Source of the DNA: Mnemiopsis leidyi
Taxonomy: Eukaryota > Ctenophora > Tentaculata > Lobata > Bolinopsidae
Reading direction: 5' to 3'
Length of the DNA: 30,147 bases
Assembly (NCBI GenBank): GCA_000226015.1
Contig: JH152824.1
Location: 38,079-68,225, forward strand
Shown here: in pieces, positions 18,880 to 28,100 of the stretch
Position numbering within the stretch: the first letter of the stretch is position 1
Layout of the letters: every line of letters starts with the position of its first letter
Translations under genes and position numbers: made by a program
Notes under the pieces: model-generated
Told to the model about the DNA's origin: nothing
What the model saw: only the letters and a program-made list of their open reading frames with translations
Database searches by the model: none

Positions 18880-20760
18880 TGCCAAACGGATGGCGGTTTT
18901 CGGCTTGTAATTGTACAGCAGCGCGCAATTTTATTCTCCGAGAGAATGAGAGAATGACTATGAGGGTCAAACAAAGTCGGACGATTTTCGGCAGCCGAAT
19001 TTTCATTGTCTCACGTTGTGACCATTTTCAAAAAACATTTTTTTTAATTTGAAAATTTTTTGGGGGCGTGGCCGCGAGCTTTGTGTTGATGAGATGATAT
19101 TCGTCCAACGTTCTAACGAAACGTCTAAGTCTAACGTGCTAACGAAACGTCAACGGGCGATGCGCGTCTAGAATTTCTTCGCCAGGCCAGTCAACGGGCG
19201 ATGCGCGTCTAAAATTTCTTCGCCAGGCCAGAATTGTACGGCAGCGCGCACCCTCCTGTCATTTTATTCCCATAGATTCGCTTCGAATGAGGGTCGGACG
19301 AAGTCAGACAAGGCCAGAAATGCGTGACAGCGCGTGATGGCCGCGACAGTAGGTTATCAACCTACAACAGGCCAGAAATGCGTGACAGCGCGTGATGGCC
19401 GCGACAGTAGGTTATCAACCTACAATTACTTGTATAGCAGCGCGCACCCTCCCGTCATTTTATTCTCCGGGAATAAATGAGGGTCGGACAAAGTCAGAGT
19501 CTGACTCAGACAAACAATTACAAACGAAACGTTCAGCTGTAGCTGCGTGAGTCGGGTATCACCGCGATGCAAGCTTTGTCTGACTTCGTCCGACCCTCAT
19601 TCGAAGCGAATATGGGAATAAAATGACAGGAGGGTGGCGCGCTGCCGTACAATGCAAGCTTTGCGCGCGCCGAAGGCTGCCACTTCGCGGCAGCAGGGCT
19701 AGGCAGTCACATGCACAAATGGCGATTACTATAAGTATATAACTATAAGTACGAACTAATACTTGTCTCACGTTGTGGCCCAGTTTTTGTAGGCTTACAA
19801 CCTACCGTCATCGCTTCGCGCGCGTCACACCTGCTCCTCGAGCGAGAATCGTGGACGCGCATCGCCCGTTAACCCAGTTTTAGATTTGAAAATATTTTGT
19901 GAAAATACGCGGGGGGCGAGGCCACGCGCGCCTTGACGAGATTATATCCGTCTATCGTTCTGCGTGAGTCGGGTATCACCGCGACAACGCGCGCCGGATG
20001 CTGCAGGCTGCCGCTTCGCGGTCGCAGGGCCAGGCCAGGCAACGTTTAGCTTTGTTGGACTTTATCCGACCCTCATTCGAAGCAAAATAAAATTAAATAA
20101 AAATAAAATTCCCGGAGGGTGCGCGCTGTCGTTGCCTTGCGGCCCATTCACCATTGACGAGATGATATCCGTCTAGGAGACTGGAGAGCAGCAAGCTGCG
20201 AGCCGCGCGCGAGTCGGATAACACCTCGAAAAATTCACCATTTTCAATTCAAATTAGATCATATATGTCAATTGAAAATGCGGAGCGGCAGCAGGCAGGC
20301 AACGTCTGACAATGCTGCCGTACAAATATAAATACACGCTACACCATATTAATATACGCGCGCGGCTGCTATAGTGTTATCGCTAAGCAGTCACCTCCGC
20401 TGGCGCGCGCAAAAGGGCTCTGGTTTGTGGTTACTGCAACCGTTAGCTGTGTGAGTGAGCAGGCGACCTGGCCAGCTCACAGCTATGGCTGACTTTGTCC
20501 TACCCTAATTCGAAGCGAAATTCCAAAAATGAAATATATGTCAGACTCAGAAGGATGCGCGTTTGTAGGTTGATAACTTACTGTCGCGGCCATCACCAAT
20601 CACGCTGCTTGACGAGATTATATCCGTCTAACGTTCTAACGAAACGATAACGTTCTAACGAAACGATAACGTTCAGCTTTAGCTGCGTGAGTCGGGTATC
20701 ACCGCGACAATCACGCTGCACGCGCTCTCGCGCATTTCTGGCCTAAGCAGTAGTACTTTG
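18880..20760. repeat. Scrambled GC-rich dispersed-repeat cluster (transposon debris)
   Basis: A patchwork of modules recurring in both orientations and unlike the AT-rich surroundings. (i) GCAGCGCGCACCCTCC, then a TTTTATTCCC stretch and GAATGAGGGTCGGACGAAGT, at about 19230-19310, inverted at about 19570-19650, with variants at 18918, 19437, 20062 and 20500. (ii) GACGAGAT.ATATCCGTCTA plus ACGTTCTAACGAAACG, near 19090, 19935, 20157 and 20610. (iii) GCGTGAGTCGGGTATCACCG near 19546, 19962 and 20686. (iv) a 58-bp tandem duplication at 19311-19425 (AGGCCAGAAATGCGTGACAG..). (v) CAACGGGCGATGCGCGTCTA twice near 19150-19215, inverted near 19860. No protein-coding frame is supported. Best read as nested non-autonomous elements; class unknown. 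Confidence 0.75.
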
Positions 20761-21763
20761 ATGTACGGATTGACACAGACAGTTGAACTTGAAATCAAGT
20801 TAAGATCAAGCATTTTTGTGATCACAAGAAAAACGCACACAGCTAAATATAAACAATAACTATCTGAACTTACATCAGAGCTCTCACATATCCGTAATCT
20901 GTATTTTAAGTTTGATTTTGTTTGTTATCGTGTAATACCACGGCGCTTAATAACCAAGACAACAAGATACAGTAAAAAGAAACTGAAGTAACTGACAGCT
21001 TTGATTCATCCAACGTATAAAGACCGTTAGCAGGAGCCAGATTACGCGAAATTGTATGATGATCTGATTGGCCGATTCTTACACGCAACACATGATAATT
21101 GTCTTCAAAAATCCTCACAAAACCGAAAAATTAACTAACCCTCCAATCGCTAACGGTCACCGTAATAATAGGGACTATTAATATAAGTGCTTATCACCGT
21201 AACTATAGGGAATATAATATAAGTACTAAATAGCTAGTTGATATATAGCAACTGGGTACGATAGCAACAACATCTTTCACAAAGGGGTGGTTCATGGTTG
21301 CCCAAATTTATTTACTTAACCCTAGAATTTAACCGATTTTAGGCGTCCATTACGATAGTTGTAAGATAAGAAATGTAAAATTTTCTAAGATAATTTCAGG
21401 ACCTTTTCATCCTTTAACATGAATAACATCAAAAATGCCTATATATAATCAAGGTACTGAAAAGAGAAAGGCATTTAGGGTTCCATCTCCAACAAGAAAA
21501 GAGTAACCAGGTAAAAAAACCCTTAAAAAATCGTCGAACATAAACTTCGAACATTGCAATTGCGGGCGGGGGGGGGGTTGACCCAACTGCAATGGCTCAC
21601 TTCAACATGACCTGATCCGCTTTACCCGGTTAAGCTTTGTACATAAAGTATACACGTAAAAACTATAGCAATCACCCACAACAAGAATTCCACAAAACTT
21701 ATCAAAACAAAGTGCCCATGAAAGGGTGTACTCATTATAATAATTCGCATTGAACAATTCTAA
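20761..21763. other. Intergenic / 3' flank of the minus-strand gene
   Basis: No supported gene. An imperfect duplication around ATCACCGTAACTATAGG occurs at about 21155-21225, and a G-run (11 G) at about 21569. TTTATT at 21307-21312 is AATAAA on the minus strand, a possible poly(A) signal for the gene ending at 21764. Confidence 0.5.
21307..21312 (-). terminator. Candidate poly(A) signal for the ARID4-like gene
   Basis: AATAAA on the minus strand, about 450 nt past the stop codon at 21764-21766. Position is plausible; the hexamer alone is weak evidence in AT-rich DNA. Confidence 0.35.
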
Positions 21764-22182
21764 TCAATTAATTAACTCATTACACGAGGATATTTCCTTG
21801 GAGTCAGTCCCTGATGGTGATGGTTGTTCGGCCACTGATTTTTCGGCTGATTTGTCGTTTTTTGAGATGGAAGAAGTGCGTTGTTTGCTTTTACGGCGTT
21901 TTTTGGATTTTCGTTTGTCTCTTTCCTTTTTTTCAATGGCCGCTATCTGAATAAGAAGATCGATAAAATAAACTATTAGACAGACGGACAGCCGGACAGA
22001 CAGAAAGACGTACATTTTAAGACAAACTTGTCAAACTAGTTCAAAATTGTTCAAACCTGGCTCTTGTAAAAGAGGTAACATTTCTGTAATTCCGCCATCG
22101 TTGACTGCATGCTGCGTATCTTATCAGGCAGCTCCAGATGCTCAAACAGGTGGATTCCAAAGTCCTTATCGAATATTTTAAC
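21764..22182 (-). other. Conserved C-terminal segment of the ARID4-like protein (last two exons)
   Basis: Exon 22182-22057 encodes FDKDFGIHLFEHLELPDKI and STMAELQKCYLFYKSQ; exon 21946-21764 continues IAAIEKKERDKRKSKKRRKSK and ends with ...CNELIN and a stop. The helical LQ..Y...K..I..I..K..R.KR pattern matches the C-terminus of ARID4 proteins (a coiled helix followed by a Lys/Arg run). Confidence 0.8.
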
Positions 22183-25100
22183 CTGCGCAGAATTAACCGC
22201 TATTATGATTTTAATACCGTAGAAAAAATTTTAAATTCGCTTCAATCAGAATTAAGATAATGACTACTCGGAAAGATCTGTCCCTAAACCCGAAATTTAT
22301 CAAGTTTCTAGGACAGGCCCCGTTCACCAAAACTAACCTAGAGATCAATCAGACGATATATCGTAGTGTGACTTTTCAGTGTCAATTCTAGGTTATCGCG
22401 ATAACCTAGAATTGACACTGAAAAGTCACACTACCCCTTATCACCGTTTTAGAGAAGAAATTACTAACCTTTGACGTGGAGCCTTCCTTGTCGGAACATT
22501 CTGAAGTTGAGTTGGCAAAAATCATGGGACTCATTCCTGCAAATTGATTAAAATTTAAAAAATAAAGTTAGATGAAAAACATAGAGGTGCCTTCATTTGA
22601 GACCCTATACTAGAACAATTAATCAGAAATTCTAATAAAACTCTCAAAAAAGACTAGTCCTTTTATAGATATGGTGCACGGTATGTAAAACATAGTTAAT
22701 GTATTTGTACCACTTGATGTAATTTGTATAAATAAAGGAGCGATTCTTGATAGCGATTGGCCGTATTAGTCAAACCCCCTTGTTACAATGTCACACCTTC
22801 CCACATGTAACGTAACTCTTTAAGGATCACGTGATACAAAGTAAATCACGTGATACACATTAATATTTAAAAGATAAGCTGATAGTACCTGGTACAGTAT
22901 TCTTCTCGTCTGAACTATCCGAGTCGAGGTTGTTTGGGGATGTGAGGTTTGGTGTGGTCTTTTTCGCTTTCTCAGTGTTGTGGGGCGGTGTGCTGAAATA
23001 GGGAAATAGTTTAAATATTTGAGTGTGCTAAAATAGGTAAATGGTTCGAATATTTGAGTATGCTAAATAGAGAAAAAGTCTAAATATTTGAGTGTGCGGA
23101 AATTGGGAAATAGTTTAAATATTTGAGTGAGGAATTCTCAGGTTTGGTGCTGAAATGAGGTAATAGTTTAAAAATGTTTGAGTGTGCTGAAATAAGGAAA
23201 CAGTTTAAACATGTTTAAGTGATCTGAAATAAGGAAACAGTTTAAATATGTTTGGGTGCGCTGAAAAGGGAAATAGTTTAAACATGTTTGAGTGTGCAGA
23301 AAAGGGAAATAGTTTGAAAATGTTTGAGTGTGCTGAAATAAGGAAACAGTTTAAACATGTTTAAGTGTGCTGAAAAGGGAAATAGTTTAAACATGTTTAA
23401 GTGAGCTGAAATAAGGAAATAGTTTAAATGTTTGAGTGTGCTGAAAAGGGAAATAGTTTGAAAATGTTTGAGTTTGCTGAATAGGGAAACAGTTTAAATA
23501 TGTCGTGAACTAACCAATATGGAGGAGTGCTGTACGATGTACTTGTCTCCACTTTCTCCCTCCTATCCGAGTCCCCGCTCTCCGAAGGAGGTGGAGCAGT
23601 AACAGCAGCTTGTGTACTCGAACAAGGCTTCTCGTCGCACACCGTGCTGTCTGGCTCAGCTAGTGTCGACCTGCAAAAACAAACGTTTTTTAACCTCGCC
23701 TCTTTTTTAATGAAAGTGTAGTGTAACTCTCGAACTTGGAGATGTTTTATAAAGAAATAATATTAACATTTTCTCAGCAGTCAAAGAACTAGAATTTGCC
23801 GAAGTAGTACGACTGATGAAACTAATTAAAATTAACAAATGATCAAAGTACGACTCATGAAACTAATTAAAATTAACGAATGATCAAATGAACAAAATTT
23901 CATGATTCGTATTCTTATGTACTTTACATCATACCCTATATTTCAGTGCGCGGTTCGAACCTATAAAACAGTTTTCTAGAATGTTCTATAATATAATGTT
24001 GTATAATATAATATTGTATAATAGAATGTTCTATAAACTCACTCAGTTACGTTGTCCTTTTCTGTGGGAGGTTTGTTGGTGGGGAGTGAATATTTGGGGG
24101 GTGTACCCCGGGGGGTAGGGCCCCATTCCCGGGGGTCTCATGGGAACGTAGTACCCGCCCTGCAGAGTCACGTGTTAGATAAACATACTACTGTAACATA
24201 GTTTTTAATGTCTAGACTCTACAACACGTGTCTTAAATAATATATACATATTACGGATATCAGGCAATACAGCTCGGCTAGCTGGGCTACGTAAGTCATG
24301 AAGGCAGAGTATAAGAAGTCCGAGTAGAAATTTAAACTTCGATTTGACTGACGAATTTCGGAACTTCTCTTGTTCAAATGTTTATTCCTCTCTAGCTATT
24401 AGAATAGGGCGGATATAGGCCATCTGAATAAACAAGTTTATATAAGGCAGACAATAAAATGAAACTTCAAATAACCTGGATGATATCGGCGCCGCTGTAG
24501 TAAAGAGGCAGGGCGGTGTTTCCCCTGACGTAGCCGACAGAACCGGGGACCCAGTAAGGGGGTTGTTGAGAGTTCCTCTCTCCGGATCCGGGCAGCTTGC
24601 TTCCCTCGCTGTTCTTCACTGTACCCCTCCGGGCTTTGTCGCGTTCTGGGGAGGCAGTGTAGGTAATTTGTGTGATAGTGTTAGTGTAGGAGTTAGTGTA
24701 AAGGTCAATGTAGTAACTCACAGTTAACCCTAACTCTACCACTACTAGATGCCATTACATATTTCATAACATACCAGTTCGACGAGGCCGCTCCTCCGGT
24801 CTTTTGTCACAGTCCTCACAAGGGTCAGGTCTAAAGTCGAACTGTTGAAGTCTAGATCCAATATCAGACGTACTGTCAGCCTGATAAGTTTGTTGTTAGT
24901 TTTGGGATTTAATTTAATAATTTATCTGGACTATAGGACAAAGTGTAAAGGGGATTAAGAAAATGTTTACCTTGACTCTACCTAGCTAAGACTTTTTACT
25001 AGAAGAATATGTCAAAAAAGGATAAGTGTTAAATGGAAACATTAGACAATCACAGATCTGACGGTACCTGTTGTATTTTACGTTTTCTGTTCTTCTTCTT

Positions 25101-28100
25101 ATCTTCTATCTTCAGCATGGATGTAATGTTACTGGGCAGTGTGTCTGATACAACTACTAAATTACCTGCAAGTTGATTATTTAGTGTCGTTTTTTTTATA
25201 CTTGAACGATATATTGACTAAGTGACTTGTGAGTAGTAGATACACTAAATAAACCTCAATTTTGAAACTTTTTGCGATTTTCTCCAACATTTAATGGACT
25301 GTTTCTAGAAAACCCCCAACAACTAACCTGGTTTGTTTATAAGACGACTACAACTAACCTGGTTTGTTTATAAGACGACTAGGTTTATTTGCCCCGAAGG
25401 ACGGCTGGTGCGCTAGAGCGTAGTGTGGGGTAGTGTGGAATGTACTGCAGTGTCCGGAAACAGGGAGTTTTCCCATTCCTGGGATGGCATTGTCAAGTTG
25501 GAGTGAAGTGTTGGACATTACAAGTTCATTCAGTGTCGTGTTGGTATAACAAGTTCATTCAGTATTGTTTAGACGACTAACAGATATAATAAGTAAACAT
25601 ATATAATTACATATATATATATATATAATAACAGATTACTTAATTAATTACTATAGAGAAGAATACTTTTTTTTTTTTTTACTATAGAGTAGAATACCTT
25701 TAAACCAATAAAGTAATCAGTAATTTAATTACCTGCGGCAGGTAGAGTATGTAATTAGTGTGTAATTAGTAAATGATTAGTTTAATTACCTGCGGCAGGT
25801 AAGGATGTGTAATTAGTGTGTAATTAGTAATTAATTTAATTACCTGCAGCAGGTAAGGGAGTAGATCGTGTAGCAGTGGTAGCCAGGTACTGGGTAGGAA
25901 CTCCCGTTGTGCTTGTAATTAGAACTGTTTCTTTGTTCGGGGATACTGCCTGCATCTGTACGGGTAATTAGTAGATGATTAGTTAATTTTCTAGAATTTA
26001 TTATTTACTATTGAATGTAAGGAGGGAAGATATATCAATTTTCAAAGAGAGATGTGAAAGTTCAAGAAAGGGCTATAGGTATGTACTTACATAAGGGTAA
26101 CTAAGTGTAAGTACTTACAGAAGGATATGGGTAAGTTAATTGTAAGTGTGGAGGAAGAATGTGTGCACTGTGTACTTGATCTCCTGGCTTCATTGCAAAC
26201 GTGCCTGAAAAATTAGTTGTTTTAATCAAACATAAAATTTTCTTAGCGTAAAAGGAATACAGTTATTTAATAAACAAACTGATATGCCTCATAACCAGAA
26301 AAGCAGTAATCAGCCCAAGAGTTCGATTGAATTTCGAATTTTAATTTCATCGATAAGCAGGTATCTTTATGTCGAAACCAAACTTAAAGGCTAAAATAAT
26401 CACAAAAAAATTACTTGGAAATGTCATGAGTATAGCCGCAGCTTCTTCTTTTCTGGCTTTGTCTTCTTCGACAGGGGGGTTCCATGTAGGGGTAACTGTG
26501 TTTTCTCTAACGGTCTGAAAAGGATTTAGTTATAAGTTATAAAGGCTCTGTTTGTGTTTTCTCCTACAGTCTGGAACAGTAGTAACTTAAAAGTTATAAA
26601 GGCTCTGTTTGTAAAGTCTCTGTTTGCGGAGTGTCGATATTTATTGAGCGTATAAAACCTGGATATCAAATTCTAGTTGAACTTGAATCTGTACCTGTAC
26701 ATTATGTTGAGTAGATGTAACTACGGTGTGTTCTTCTAATTTCTCTTCACACAGCAGCTTTGAGTCGGCCGCCTGAGAAATTCAGCAGGGTCAGAAAGGG
26801 AGGCTTCGAAATTAAGAAGAATCGTTGAATGACACTTTTCTCAAGTTCAATACGATGAAACTTTTTGATTGTTTAAACTACTGGGCCAAACTTATTTCAG
26901 ATGATATCAAGCATGTAAGAGATGGAGGAATTCTGGGGAAGGAGTAGGAAATTGTAGCATCACGTGACAGTGATTCCCAAAATTTATTGGTTTAATCTGC
27001 CTTCTCATTGATTCAAAACTTTCCGACCCCAACCCCCCCTTCAAAGAATTCTTACGTCTATTGAACGGGCGACAACAGAGGGGAATAAGGTTACGAAGGT
27101 GTCATTAGGTAGGTTCAGAAAACCGAAATATGTTCAAATAATTACAGTACAAAGCTAAGCTGTTGCTACCTAGGCCCAATAACCACCAAAAAGTTTTCGT
27201 GTCATGGTCATGGTCAGTACCCACTACCCCCTCCCAACAAGACCACTGTACCTGAGTAGAGGACACATCGCCCGCCACAACTGAACTTTCCACTTTAACT
27301 GTTGTGTGATGTTGGTAGCTGACGGGCTCAACTTTGCTCTTTGTTTTCTCTTCTTCTTCTTCTTCTTCCTCTTCCTCGTCCTCAGCTGTTTCACCCTCTT
27401 CGACAGGTTCTTCTTTTACTTCGGGCGGATTATCCTGAGTAATTTTAAAATGTGTTGATACTTTGAAACAAACTTTGAAACTTTGAAACAAACATACAGG
27501 TATGCAAGTTTAGTCAAACAAACAAACAAACAAACAAACAAACAAACCTTTACCTTTAGTGAACCTTTAGTGATGGGTTCAGCAGGATCCTACTGGGTCA
27601 CAACTTCTGTCGAAGGCCACCCTGGCCTTCGACAGACAAACAAACAAACAAACAAACAAACAAACAAACAAACAAACAAACAAACAAACAAACAAACAAA
27701 CAAACAAACAAAAAAAACAAACAAACAAACAAACAAACAAACAAACAAACAAACCTGTTTGTCGAGTTCAGCCTCACTGTTCTCACTAGCGGGAAGACTG
27801 TTCTTGTCGTCAGAGCTTGTCTCGCTAGCGGAGTGTTGTTTTTTGCACTTTTTGTACTTCGGGACGATCTTCCTCCGGTTGGGGACGTTCTGGGGATGAG
27901 GATGTATTTATAGAACAGCTGACCTCAAATGTAGGACAACAATGTAGGACAGTTCGAAGAACGATGTAAGGCAAAATGTGGGATGTAGGATAAATATTTA
28001 GGAAGGGAGTTGCAACTAGCTTTGATATATCCGGGCAAAACGACGTTTTCTGAAGCAATCAAACGTTCAAAGTTTAATTGCTGGAATAACCTACAGTAAA

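Noticed and set aside
22363-22434. Possible microRNA precursor from the 72-bp palindrome
   Set aside because: Arms are perfectly complementary with zero loop, unlike animal pre-miRNAs, which have a loop and bulges.
22988-23510. Regular 35-37 bp repeats resembling a CRISPR array
   Set aside because: There are no spacers: units are contiguous and vary throughout. It lies in an intron of an animal gene and includes its acceptor.
23951-23960. GGTTCGAACC, a perfect tRNA B-box-like string
   Set aside because: No A-box at the right distance and no acceptor or anticodon stems could be folded around it; the decamer is also self-complementary by chance.
27483-27899. Long plus-strand frame of KQTNKQTN repeats
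   Set aside because: It is the (CAAA)n microsatellite opposite an ARID4-like exon and intron; the minus-strand exon explains the coding signal.
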